Shown: positions 40,235 to 52,417 of the stretch, one piece after another | Numbering within the stretch: position 1 is the first letter of the stretch | Layout of the letters: each line of letters opens with the position of its first letter | Source: Glandiceps talaboti | Taxonomy: Eukaryota > Hemichordata > Enteropneusta > Spengelidae | Direction of reading: 5' to 3' | DNA: 64,000 bases | Assembly (NCBI RefSeq): GCF_964340395.1 | Contig: NC_135552.1 | Location: 10,247,194-10,311,193 of the forward strand | Notes under the pieces: model-generated | The model's database searches: none | What the model saw: the letters and a program-made list of their open reading frames with translations, nothing else | What the model was told of the DNA's origin: nothing | Translations under genes and position numbers: made by a program

Positions 40235-41351
40235 TAGTGTATGCTGCCTTGGTATTTCACCCCCCCCCCCCCCTACTAGTGTATGCTGTATTGATATTTC
40301 AACCCCCTCCACTACAGTGTATGCTGCCTTGGTATTTCAACTACCTCCACTCGTCTATGCTGCCTTTATATTTCAACCCCCTCCACTACAGTGTATGATG
40401 CCTAGATATATCACCCCCCCCCTCCCATTACAATGTATGATGCCTTGATATTTCAACCCCCTCCACTACAGTGTATGCTGCCTTGATATTTCAACCCCCC
40501 ACTACAGTGTATGCTGCCTTGATATTTCAACCCCCTCCCCTACAGTGTATGCTGCCTTGATATTTCAACCCCCTCCCCTACAGTGTATGCTGCCTTGATA
40601 TTTCAACCCCCTCCACTACAGTGTATGCTGCCTTGATATTTCAACCCCCTCCACTACAGTGTGTGCTGCCTTGATATTTCAACCCCCTCCACTACAGTGT
40701 GTGCTGCCTTGATATTTCAACCCCCTCCACTACAGTGTGTGCTGCCTTGATATTTCAACCCCCTCCACTACAGTGTGTGCTGCCTTGATATTTCAACCCC
40801 CTCCACTACAGTGTGTGCTGCCTTGATATTTCAACCCCCTCCACTACAGTGTGTGCTGCCTTGGTATTTCAACCCCCTCCACTAGTGTGTGCTGCCTTGG
40901 TATTTCAACCCCCTCCACTACAGTGTGTGCTGCCTTTATATTTCAACCCCCTCCTTTACAGTGTATGCTGTATTGATATTTCAACCCCCTCCACTACAGT
41001 GTGTGCTGCCTTTATATTTCAACCCCCTCCACTACAGTGTATGTTGCATTGATATTTCAACCCCCTCCACTACAGTGTGTGCTGCCTTTATTTTTCAACC
41101 CCCTCCACTACAGTGTATGTTGCATTGATATTTCAACCCCCTCCACTACAGTGTGTGCTGCCTTTATATTTCAACCCCCTCCACTACAGTGTATGTTGCA
41201 TTGATATTTCAACCCCCTCCTTTACAGTGTGTGCTGCCTTGATATTTCACCTTCCCACCTACAGTGTAATGCCTTGATATTTCAACCCCCTCCCCTACAT
41301 TTTATGCTACCTTGATATTTCACCCTCTACCTTTAACTATGTATGTTGCCT
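40235..41351. repeat. 38-bp minisatellite downstream of SF3A2
   Basis: Roughly 29 head-to-tail copies of a unit containing TGTGCTGCCTTGATATTTCA followed by ACCCCCTCCACTACAG. Variants alternate between TATGCTGCC, TGTGCTGCC and TATGTTGCA types. It begins about 740 bases after the SF3A2 stop codon and may be transcribed in a long 3' UTR. The three-frame ORFs through it are repeat artefacts. Confidence 0.97.
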
Positions 41352-41635
41352 TGATATCTCATGCACCCCATGAAATGTTCTTGTGCAAGTGAATCAATGA
41401 CATCGATGTGATTGTCTCATGGGAGTCAACAGGTATACATCCAGTCCAAAACATTTCAAAAGTGCCTAAATCCACGACATGGTAACACAAAAATATGAGT
41501 ATGTATTTCAAAAAGAGGTCCTCCCTGAAAACATTTTTATACAACTGACAAACATTTGCAGCTACATGATAGTGAGGCAGACTGGAAAGTGATTCAAACA
41601 CAGCAGCTACTGTGATCTTGATGGGTCTGTCCTAA

Positions 41636-41910
41636 TATGATCCACGATTTGGTACATCCTTTTACATGTGATATGTAAATTAGCTGATTAGTTATGCACA
41701 TCATATTGCATAATCTTGATGAATTTTTCTTACTCTGATCCACGATTTGATCCTTCCTTGTACATGTAATATGCAAATTAGCTAATTGATTATGCAAATA
41801 ATGGTGTTTAGCCATGATGATAATGATGATTATAAATCTATCGTAGAATAATCAAGGCTTTTATTTTTAATCACTATACATGTGATATTCAAATGAGCTG
41901 ATAAATAATA
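41636..41910. repeat. Degenerate tandem units with ATGCAAAT octamers
   Basis: CTGATCCACGATTTG(G/A)T ... TACATGT(G/A)ATATG(T/C)AAATTAGCT occurs twice about 100 bases apart, with a third partial unit near 41875. ATGCAAAT occurs at 41771 and 41792. Confidence 0.6.
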
Positions 41911-43261
41911 ATGTTGTATTTATACATAATTCATCTTCAATTCACCTTGCCTCTTTGGCTTGGTTGCAAAATTGCAAATTATTGCCAATTCACCATTTGT
42001 TGTGATGAAAGGAAGACTTCACCATTATCTGGTTGGCTTTAAGGTCGTGGTGTTTTTGTCTAGATCCCATACTGTGCAACTGAAATATTTTGAATTAATT
42101 ACAACCAATACTGGTACACTCTGATAGTTTAATTTCCTGTTCTGGAGTTGATCCAAATCTCGGCAGTGATCACAACTTTTAATTTCAGTTTCAAACGACT
42201 ACAATATAAATAATTTATTGTATTTTCATTATGTTCGCATGTATTTCAACAATCTGATGTAGGAATACGGCTTGATTTCTTCATTTCCTTCGTATATTGT
42301 GTGTTTTTATTTTATTTTTGTCGTTCTTCGAGCAATCACTCCCAGAACGACGAAAAACACAACAGTATACCAAGGAACTAAATGTAAATTAAGGGATCGA
42401 TCTGTATTCCTACATCAAATTTTAATCAGATTTGCATTTCGATCACGTGATGCATCCAGATAGGACTATCTGATACCGCATTCAAAGTTCGTTGTGCTGA
42501 CAATCCTTCGATCGCACGGGGAGGAAAGTAAACTGCATAAAAGTCATGTGTGGGGAACTTTTTTAAAAACTCGTAATTTCCAAATTATGTGATTGGCATC
42601 ACATTCGAGGGTCTGGCGTTGTTTTGCCACTCTTTCTGAGTGTAGGTTGTTGTCGAATCTGACTTGATCCAGAAGTGTATGATGATGCGTTGTCGAGGGA
42701 GAAATACCACAAGGGCAAGGCTACATCGTAGGTTGTAAAGGTCTTTATTCAGTTTTATGTACATTCCTGTAAATGACATATTTGTATGTGTGTTGTAGCA
42801 GAAGATTTAATTATGCTATGGACAACGAAGACACAATGTGCCATCTATCCCCACGTGATGACACAAAGCAACACCTACTCACTTTTACACGCACTAAAAT
42901 GTTTCCTGGTTTTTACCCATGACACAGATAGATCACGGGATGACAACGATGCCCGTGTCATGTTCTGAGAAGTACTATACGTCCACAAACTATAAGGATA
43001 GACTCAGAGGTCACAGACCTTACCTGAAATCTTCATCCTGAGTTTTCTCATGTGTAAACACAGACTGGTAAGATATTTATTATGAGATTGGACGGTAAGA
43101 ATAGTGTATAGATTTTATAACAAAATTTATATCATATCACATCACTGTTTCTAAAAATAATAGATTATCTTCAAAATTAATGTCAATACAGTTTGGCTAA
43201 AAGCACCACAAAGCAAAACATCAATATAAACACATAGTGTGGGATTTACAGTTAAAACTGT

Positions 43262-43470
43262 CAAACATCTGCTCAGTTACAAATTATGGTAATAGGGGTA
43301 GAAATATTCAGAAGTCAACATAGAACTTGAATCATTGTGCTTTGCTGATGATGATAGCATTAGTCGATGATAACAATGTCGATGATGATGTTGAGGGGAT
43401 GGAGGGAGAGGGGGGGTGGGGAAGAGGACAGTGATGAGGACAACGACGACAATGGTGGCGGTGGTAGGGA

Positions 43471-43504
<34 letters not shown>

Positions 43505-43640
43505 GATGATCATGATCATGATCATGATCATGTGGTGGTGGTGGTGGTGGTGGTACTGATGGTGATAATGATGGTGATGTTGTGCATGTGGTGGTGTGGG
43601 AATGTGGTAGGGCATGTGATGTTGGTATGGGGATAGTTTT
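43262..43640 (-). repeat. Microsatellite-bearing dispersed element, copy 1
   Basis: A trinucleotide-rich block (GAT/GGT on the plus strand) flanked by a unique segment of about 110 bases. Read on the minus strand, that segment (CCCCTCAACATCATCATCGA, GACTAATGCTATCATCAGCA) is nearly the same as 56690-56800. Confidence 0.75.
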
Positions 43641-43761
43641 TGTTAACATTTATGTGTCTATTTGAACAGAAAATCTTATTCAAATTAACTGTGTTCACAT
43701 CAAGAATCCAACGAAAGTATTATAAGTTTCTTTGTTTAGCAAACTTCAAGGATCAAGTTCT

Positions 43762-46203
43762 CTAGATATCATTTTCACACTGTTCTAACCACCGCTCTAT
43801 CATTTCTTTCCTTGAAATGTTATCACCTTGATCGGGTTTAGATCCTTCTCTTTGTTTCAAATGTATCTCGCTAGGATGAACAGATGGACTAACTTCACGT
43901 GAACTCTCACCTTCTACCTCTTTCAAAGGTTGTCTAAGCGTTAACCTATTTCCGTTCAAACGATCCGATTCTGTATTCTCCGACTTCTCTGGCTTTTCTT
44001 TCAACTGCGGGGGTATTTTGATGATGGGTGAACTCTTCATTCGCATGAGCAGTTTTTGTCTTCTTTTCTGAAGTAACTCATTTCTTGCCGTCGTTCTAGA
44101 CTCTTTAGCTAAAACTGTCCTTGATTCCCGTGCCATGTCCTTTCGTAATCTGTTGTTTGCTTTCACCAGAACAGATTCAACCCGTGCGGCGGAACCACTA
44201 GCACTCGATTGACTGCTGTCAACACTCGCACTCCTCTCTTGAGCAGCCGCCCCTTCACTGATCGATGTAATATCGGGATCACTTCGGTATCTATTTCTTC
44301 TACTGATAGCAACCGTCTGTTTCCGTTCATCCTCCTTGTCCAACGACTTCTGCATATCGCTTCTGATTGGTGTCTCTGGTGGCGTGATTCGCCTATTTCG
44401 CCCGAGGAGAAGGGAGAAATCCATACTTTTCTGTTTCTGGAGTCGCGGCTTCTGCCGTCCAAATCTCCGAGCAACAATTGCTCCAGACGTTCTGGGATTG
44501 CTACCAGATGAACTTGGACTTGGTATGTGTGGCAAAACTATCCCATTATCATCTGAAGACATCGATGTTGATATTAATGGACCACCTTGTCTCGGGGAGG
44601 AGCTGCCGCTGCCGTACTGGAATATACAACTCTCGACTGGAGGAAGGGAGCTAAGAGATTCAGAACTATATCGGGTCGTCATTTCTGATTTTAACTGTAC
44701 TCCATCGTAAAATGAAGTATTTGACAATGTGATTACATCAAGACTCCGTTGTCTTTGTAACGGTCGTCCCATGCGATTCAACACATGTGCTTGTGATATT
44801 GGTGGAATAGCAACGGAATCCAAGTCCTTAGTGTTGGTGGACTCAGAACTGTTGGACGGTGACTGCGACGATGGCAAGCTGCTTGTTCTAGCTGCATCTG
44901 ATTTACTTTTATTGATCGGAGGGAAAGACTGCGATACATTCGCACGAATGAGCACACTCATCAACGGGGAGTTTATATTTTCGCCAATGGCAACAATTTC
45001 TTCTGTACTCCGACTGAGACGGTTTTGCCGACCCTCTGTTTTTCTGTTCACGGGTTTCTCGTCCGTGGTCGGGATAGTTTCCGCACGTCGGTCATCCTCC
45101 TTCCGAACTGTCCTTGCCTTTTCTGCAGTTTGTAAAGTCTCAGTGAATGCCGAGTAATCTAAACTTCGTTGTTTCCGCAGTCTTTTTGATAATTTTATAT
45201 CTTTGTGATTTCTTGCCATAGAGGTAGTACTCTTACCAGGGGTATCTTCGACGTTTACATTATGAATGAATTGACTGGCTGACGTGTTAGGTCGAGTTTC
45301 GGCAACAGTGATGTCCATACTACTACTTCGTGATTGGACATCCATGTGGTTAATGACAGGTTGCTGCACTTGTTCATTTACATCAAATACATTATCATGA
45401 CCTACGATAAATGACTGCTGGGGTGAAAGTATCGGAGAGTTCGATGGAACTGTAGGTATATCCGCACCGGATTCTTCACCATATTTTGCTCGTTTACCGT
45501 TCAGACTTTTGCGTGCCTTTTCATGAAATATAGGTAAGAGTGAAAGCTGTATTTCAATATTATCGGAATCCTTTGCATGTGTATTGTCGGGATTCATGTG
45601 ATAATATCCCATCCTGGTCATTACTCTTTCTTGTTCAAGGTCGTGTGGGTCTTTCACCCAGGCAACTGTTCGATGACTGATGTTTGCCGACCTTGGCAAC
45701 GGACCAGCCGTGGCCTTTTTGTCGTCGTCCTCCTCTTCATCAGCATACCGTAGTTTCTCAATATCACTTATATTAACCACTCTCTCTGCAAGCTTCTTCC
45801 ACGTTGGTGGGTCATTTGGTCTGTGATTTAAAGTCATTCGACTTATGTGTATTAGTTCTTTCTCGTATGTTCCAACCGGTTGAATATATCTTATCCATTG
45901 ATCACCCTCATATTCAACATACTCTCTTGACCCCACCCTGCTAACGGTGTCACTGGCACCCACTGTTTCCTTCTCGGTCGGTAAGTTTGCCTGAGCCACG
46001 AAATCGATAAAGGAGTCATTCTCTGATTCTCCATCTTTCTTTGTCGCGTTAACGTTGTTTTGTCTCGGACTCCTTGTCTGCTCGTCTCGGCGGCCCTGGT
46101 TCGGCACGTCAATCTTCTGCACGCGTAGACTTAGTCCTCCCAGGTCGGTGTCTGAACCGCCTCCATTGATGGCATTATTGGCAGGCACACCGCTACTCTC
46201 CAT
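43762..46203 (-). CDS. Uncharacterised 813-aa protein, single exon
   Basis: A long uninterrupted ORF, MESSGVPANN to WLEQCENDI. I do not recognise the family. Residues about 96-145 look like a compact conserved block (EGDQWIRYIQPVGTYEKELI ... PPTWKKLAERV). Residues about 175-235 hold a second block (HRTVAWVKDP, RMGYYHMNPDN). The rest is Ser/Arg/Pro-rich and probably disordered. A motif recurs three times: RKQRSLDYS at about 343-351, QRQRSLDVI at about 483-491 and QKQKSMDFS at about 589-597, with weaker relatives (SRSSSMDIT, YRSDPDIT). The sense of the R-X-X-S pattern suggests basophilic-kinase or 14-3-3 docking sites, which is inference. No intron borders are needed within the ORF; a spliced 5' non-coding exon is possible. 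Ser-codon use and the length make a chance ORF unlikely. Confidence 0.8.
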   Translation of the reverse strand: MESSGVPANNAINGGGSDTDLGGLSLRVQKIDVPNQGRRDEQTRSPRQNNVNATKKDGESENDSFIDFVAQANLPTEKETVGASDTVSRVGSREYVEYEGDQWIRYIQPVGTYEKELIHISRMTLNHRPNDPPTWKKLAERVVNISDIEKLRYADEEEDDDKKATAGPLPRSANISHRTVAWVKDPHDLEQERVMTRMGYYHMNPDNTHAKDSDNIEIQLSLLPIFHEKARKSLNGKRAKYGEESGADIPTVPSNSPILSPQQSFIVGHDNVFDVNEQVQQPVINHMDVQSRSSSMDITVAETRPNTSASQFIHNVNVEDTPGKSTTSMARNHKDIKLSKRLRKQRSLDYSAFTETLQTAEKARTVRKEDDRRAETIPTTDEKPVNRKTEGRQNRLSRSTEEIVAIGENINSPLMSVLIRANVSQSFPPINKSKSDAARTSSLPSSQSPSNSSESTNTKDLDSVAIPPISQAHVLNRMGRPLQRQRSLDVITLSNTSFYDGVQLKSEMTTRYSSESLSSLPPVESCIFQYGSGSSSPRQGGPLISTSMSSDDNGIVLPHIPSPSSSGSNPRTSGAIVARRFGRQKPRLQKQKSMDFSLLLGRNRRITPPETPIRSDMQKSLDKEDERKQTVAISRRNRYRSDPDITSISEGAAAQERSASVDSSQSSASGSAARVESVLVKANNRLRKDMARESRTVLAKESRTTARNELLQKRRQKLLMRMKSSPIIKIPPQLKEKPEKSENTESDRLNGNRLTLRQPLKEVEGESSREVSPSVHPSEIHLKQREGSKPDQGDNISRKEMIERWLEQCENDI

Positions 46204-47054
46204 AGTGAAGACATTAGTAGGTATAACAACAGCACTTCTGAAAGCCTAGACGGATATTACTCGAAATTAAAGTGTACTTATCAGAGTCCGGAAGACTCTG
46301 TTGCTACCGGTCCATTTCCATCATGTCACCGGGAAAATTTTCCTAATTGCCTAGTCACAAGAACGATGTCACCACACACTGTAGACTCGTTAAAGTCTGA
46401 CTTTCCACCGTTCACATCTTAACATGTATGGCATTTCTTGAGATCACACTCGTTCGTAGTCCTTACAGCGAATCTGTCGAAATTAAGAATAGACGATATT
46501 TTATACATAACTCAGTAAAGACAACACCTCCATCGCTTCACTGAGTTCAGTGATACTAGTATATATATTAAGGATTTAAATTACAGTGGAGTAAAATATC
46601 GACAACCCTGTAACTCATATGTTGCACATAGATTACATATTTCTGAGTTAGAAACTCATAATCTCTTTAACCCTTGCCCAGACAATACTTAGACTATTGT
46701 TTAAAGGGATTTTGGAGGTCCTGACTGTGTTTTGGTTCACGGAATGCATCAGTCCAGTTCTTCAAAGGTCTCTTCTAAACCAGATATGCCAACCAGTGTA
46801 ATTCTATTCTAGAGAGGTCGCATGATGCAGGACTAGTGAAAATGACTTTTCTGGGCCCCCAAAGCATAAAGCAATGTATCTAAGATAAAATGAACACTGC
46901 ATTTGTTTTCCTTTAACCTGGTACGTATAGAGACTGGGCACCAGTACTCAACATTATAGAATCATAGACTCGTAGAAATAATTGTATGCAGGAATTCATG
47001 TCAGTAACTGGAATTTATTTGAATATGACGTGGATCACTGAAATAGAAACAGAC

Positions 47055-47058
<4 letters not shown>

Positions 47059-47099
<41 letters not shown>
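47059..47099. repeat. (GACA)n microsatellite
   Basis: About ten tetranucleotide units. Confidence 0.93.
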
Positions 47100-48230
47100 T
47101 ATCACATATATACATTATATATAAAGGGGTTTGTGCTATAAGGGTCATATATATGTTATTTTGAGATAAAAGTCAAAAAACGTATTTTCTATAGGTCGTT
47201 ATGACCCCATGTCTAATTTAAATCACAGTGGGTTTTTTTCAGTATAATCTGTCTTCACGTAGACTATTTTTGGTGAGATAAGAGACAACACAATTCAGTA
47301 TGTGAAAATATCATCAGGACATTTGAGAAACGTGTCAAATTTAGAAATTGACAAAACAAACATTTTTCATTAATTCAGGACGTTTTTGTACTCTACTTCA
47401 ATTCACCTTTTTACCTAGTGTAGTTATCTGTCAGAATAAATAGTGGCTTTTTCTGAGATCAGAATCTCACCTGAACAAAATTAGAATAAATTGTGAAAAG
47501 TAAAAAAAAAAAACATCACAAAATGGAGTTTGGAGTACTCAGAGTCTTGTTACAAATATTTTCATTTTATTGTAAACTATGTTAATTTGTTGATATTTAA
47601 GATACAATGATATAATTCAACTCTGTCAATAAACAATTATCTTTAAAGTGATAGTACCTCTTTGTGTATTAGCTATAGCCATTTCCACCCTAGGTGGTTT
47701 TGCTTTATGATAATACGATATACTTCCATATTTTTGCAAAATTTAATATTACCATAATTCTCTCCTCAAATGCAAGCCGTAACGTATAGAGAAATCGAAG
47801 GTCGGAAGGTGAAAATTTGGATTGTGACTTGTATTGAAATCACACAGATTCCTCTTTTGGCATGATTTGACACATACAGGAGAAGTGAAGTTGCCTTGAC
47901 GTTTCACTCATGGGGAAAAGGCGTTTTTAACATAGACATAGACACATTTCAGCTCTAGTCTGACAATAACCCCCCCCCCCACACACACACACACACAGCT
48001 GGATCCTTTACCCAATCACATCGAATCGAAACTTTGAAATGATAAAGCATTGCTATTATTTTACAGTGCAATAGAAATAGTCTTCTGCTGGAAACATTAC
48101 GCAAGGAATTGTTGATTTTGATGACTTCAATTGTTTACTTTCAAACTGATAATCAACATGTTAACTTGTCTATTTCTACATCCCCACTCTTTGCAGCATC
48201 TCTATAGTTGCTTCTATAATTTTGAAGTTG

Positions 48231-48431
48231 TCTGTGTCTGTCTGTGTCTGTGTCTGTGTCTGTGTCTGTGTCTGTGTCTGTGTCTGTGTCTGTGTCTGTG
48301 TATGTGTATGTGTCTGTGTATGTGTATGTGTCTAAGTCTGTGTATGTGTATGTATATGTGTATGTGTCTGTGTCTGTGTCTGTGTATGTGTATGTGTAAG
48401 TGTCTAAGTCTGTGTATGTGTATGTGTATGT
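48231..48431. repeat. (TGTGTC/TGTGTA)n hexanucleotide array
   Basis: About 33 six-base units that alternate TGTGTC and TGTGTA. Confidence 0.95.
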
Positions 48432-51049
48432 ATACAAAATATCATTATTGATCATGTGTGAAACGCCAAGGCATCTTCATTTCTCCTGTAAGCATATCCA
48501 CTGTGTCTGACTCACTCAACACTGTTAACGTATAAAATCAACTTATAGGTGAAAGTACATAGACAGTACGTTATTTAAATTCAACCCCTCTGCCATCAAC
48601 GACATACCGCCTGGGGATATATCAATTATTTCGCCATTAAAAAGAAGTATCGTTAGATTCTTTATCTAATTATACTCCAAAACCCGGCGGAAAACTTGTC
48701 ACGGCGATGTTATTCTATTGCAATACACCAGACTGAAGCCCTGGTAAATTTTCAACCGGTAATTCGCAAATTTAAAGATTTGGAAGGTCTGTATGAATTA
48801 TTAAATACTTTTGTATGTTCAGGAAGTCTGTGGACTTTACACTACTCTTTGAATGCCGCGTTCTTTTAAGGCAACTTCCGTTGATTTGCACGCTTTTCGG
48901 ATTGTATCGCTTTAAAGGCATACACGTTATTTGTTGTGAAACATTAATGTGAGACCTGGCTGTCCGACGACAAAAGCTGGGGCACAGCATAGGTAACAAC
49001 GAATTGTTATTAGCCGTATATATGTTGAAAGTTATGTCTGTCCTCCGGAGATTTGATATATCCGTAGAGTGAGTCCTAGTTGGCCCGGATTAAATATGAT
49101 GTCGAAGTCAAATGAGTGGGCGACGCTGCGCTTTGGGTTATAGTGCTAAAATTGTATATTTTATCAACTGTTTCAATATTAATGGAAATAGCTGATATTA
49201 TTAAGATAAAATACGCCAACACGTTTCACCCTGCTTTGATTCGACGTTTTAGGATTCCGATGGCAGATAACCATGGACCAAAATATCACATTCCCTACCA
49301 GAATATGTCACTTACCCTGTACTGCCATGATTTTGCTGTGATGTATGGATTTACATGTAATAACTGTCAATGGAGGAAAACGTGTTTTCAATATCACGGC
49401 GAGTGGGTTAAGCCAAGCGAAGCATGCATGTGTCACTGTTGTAACATAATTCATACACTTAGCCTTCTGTAAGAAGTAGCCTCGCCTCGAGGTCTTGTGT
49501 TTGAGTAAAGACGTTCCATTCGGTAGTACGAATTTTGAAACTAAACTTATTTGACCCACTAGAAGTTTAGATTTCAGACTAATTTGAAGTTGACCAAATT
49601 CACTGACATCGATAACGCGTCCAATTGTTTATTAACGAGTTTGAAAACCATAATTTCAACCTTGGTTTCGTTATGACAATTTTACATCGATTTTGATCCG
49701 GGCGTCTGGGCTACCGCTGAACAAATAAAACTACACTAATACCATCATTGAAATTAACATATTTCAATTCATTTCATCCGAAACAGACAAGACAACGTAT
49801 AAGTTCTAGTGACTTACCTTACCATTGATGTATATCCGAGTCCATAGACATGTGCGACGATATGTTTTCGTGTTGTCCAGTAAACAATCATATATACAAA
49901 ATACATAACCTCTGTATCGACGCTCACCTTATATATTCATATTTGATATGCATGACGTAGTCATCTGCAGCTGCTCCTTTGGGCAGCCATCACGTGACCT
50001 ATTAACTATTCATGAAAGTTTCGCCGATACTTTAAATAATCTTCATTATTTATTGCGTGAATCCAATATTTCTTTATTTCTTAAGTTCTTACCATGTCGT
50101 GTAACAGCAGTGAAATAACATCCGTTTTAGTTTACGTCATAAAAATAGCACGTTAAATTTGTTTGGGAATTAGCAGGATTACAAACAGTCATTTTTCAGC
50201 CCCAAAAATGATTTTTTTTTTTTTAAATTTCCATTTAAAAAAAATGTTATTCTATTTTTTTTTTTTACAAACCGAGCTGTGTCGGGCCCGGACAATGTTA
50301 CTTTGTTAGCACATCTTAACTGTATTTGGCCAATGTTAACACCGTGAAATAATCCTATAAATTCTATTGATAACAACTGTTTTAAATAAACCAGTAAAAC
50401 TGCATTGTTCATAATGTGTATATGTACATACAATAATGTGTTCAATTTATAGTTCATATTGAGCTTTATCTCGAATCTACTGATGCAGTACAGGCATGCA
50501 GTACAGGTGTTTGTTCACGGTTTTACGACGATGCCGCAAAGAGGTATTTAGTTTTACGACGATGTCGCAAAGAGGTTTGTAGTTTTATGACAATGAGTTT
50601 CTCCTTCTCATCCAGTCCAGTGGATCCTCATTGAGTACGTGTTCTCCCGCAAAGCCTTCAAATGCAGATGAAAGTCTTAGCAGCGGTATCATTTCTCTAT
50701 TTTTCTTGTAGTTTTGCCAGTTGAAGAAACATCTTTACATGAAAGAGAATCATTTTGATTAGCTGAATTACCTCATTACTAATCATTGATGATACTGTAT
50801 ACACTTGTACACTTGCTTGGTGACGGTATGTAAACAAGAAAAGGGTGACACCGACCTCATTTGTAATGAAGCTGTAAAAAAATAATACAGCACCAATTAT
50901 AAAAAAAGTCAACTTAAAACACAATAAGAACGAAATCTCTCTGCTACTGCCGGGGGAGGGGAAGCGGAGAACGAGTATATCGTTAGAGGGCGCATTTACA
51001 CACAGAAGGTTTCATCGTCCGATTTCCTAGGAACTTCAGACGTAATAAT

Positions 51050-51390
51050 AAATGAATGTTGAGTTCTTATATAGCGCTTTCCCACTCCGTGCTCAAAGCG
51101 TTTTGCAATTATTACCCCTGGCTCGGATCAGAATGGCCTTTAGTCTTCCTCAACTCCCCGGGGAGCATACAATGCATTGTAGCCATTTAAGCGCATAGGA
51201 TTAAAGCCTTCACATTGCAACCTACATCCTACCAGGTCCCCAGTTATACAGCTGGGTTGACTGAGGCACAGTCGTGGTTCAAATCTTGCCCAAGGACTTT
51301 AGCCACTCAGAAACAAACAGCAGGCAGCGACGGGGCTCGAACGTGCAACCTGTAGATTCCAAGTCGGTCACGCTAACCGTCATCATTCAC
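51050..51390 (-). repeat. tRNA-headed SINE with GCGCTATATAAGAA tail
   Basis: Minus strand. An A-box-like GGTTAGCGTGACC (51378-51366) and a B-box-like GTTCGAGCCCC (51342-51332) form a tRNA-like head. A body of about 230 bases follows, then a tail ending GGAAAGCGCTATATAAGAAC (near 51080-51062). That tail resembles the 3' tails of V-SINE and L2/CR1-partnered SINEs, suggesting mobilisation by such a LINE. The element appears close to full length. Confidence 0.75.
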
Positions 51391-51569
51391 CCATCATGAC
51401 GTGAATGTATCCAACACGGTAGAGATCTGTAGCGGACGAATGAAAACTGCAATACTATATTATTAGAATTTTGAAGGGGGGGGGGTCACAGTTCTCTGTA
51501 CACCAAGTTAATCTTTTCTTCATTTGGCAAATATTTTTTTATTTTCAAATGGCGCACTATCTTTATACT

Positions 51570-51712
<143 letters not shown>

Positions 51713-52329
51713 TATTATACATAAAGACAAGCTTTGATATTGTAAAGACTATAAACACCAATGGCTTATTAATACAGTTAACGTTACTGTTTGAAAGCGA
51801 AACCAAAGTTAACCGTAGATAAGAGTAATATATAATTTTATGAGGTGTATGATTTTCTTTGTGTTGGACGTTTATAATGTATCTGTGACTGTATAACAAG
51901 GGATGTGTTGCTATAATCTATATCTTTAGTTTTAAATCATTTTATTGTATACGTTATTTCACACATAAATTATCATGTAGTTGTAAATACTTTAAATTTT
52001 TCTGTTGCGCATTTAATCAGTCGTCGACACGCGTGCTTTTGCCAGCGACAAACTTCCCCAAGTTCAAGCCGCGAAGGGCACAAAAACCGGTAACCAAACA
52101 CCGTACGTAATGTCAAGTGTTTTCATAACTAAATTTTTGCGTAGCACAGATTTTGTGTGTCTTTATTTTATACCATAACAGCATGATGCATATATAACGA
52201 TAATGACCATACTGCACATGTACACATTCAACTAGAATAAGTGAATCATTAAACAGCATTTTTTGAACTCATAGGAGAGGTCGATACTGGGACGTACTTT
52301 GATCTCTCAAATCTACACTATAGTACACC

Positions 52330-52417
52330 GTCACACGCCGCCATCTTGATCCAAGTCCGATGTGAAGAAATCATTCCGTTCATTTCTATTTCTCTCCTGC
52401 GTACGATCGTCAAGGGG
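52330..52417 (+). promoter_or_regulatory. Probable promoter and non-coding first exon of the GRDP-like gene
   Basis: A perfect YY1-type GCCGCCATCTTG lies at 52337-52348 in a locally GC-richer patch. A strong donor GTAAGTG follows at 52418. The first downstream plus-strand coding exon has an acceptor (TTTACAG) ending at about 54003, 13 bases before the ATG. Linking these two is inference. Confidence 0.4.

Noticed and set aside
40147-41277. Repeated ORFs with FQPPPLQC-type units
   Set aside because: The 38-bp minisatellite is open in several frames; no start context, splice signal or family supports translation.
43277-43649. His/Pro-rich ORFs of 105-112 codons
   Set aside because: Frames of the trinucleotide-rich dispersed element.
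48455-48475. GTGTGAAACGCCAAGGCATC beside a microsatellite, resembling hammerhead GAAAC plus stem III
   Set aside because: No CTGATGA element or stem II lies at a workable distance; only the 3' half resembles the ribozyme.
49116-49472. 118-codon ORF with several Cys residues
   Set aside because: No recognisable family, no clear splice sites or promoter, and length within chance range for this much sequence.
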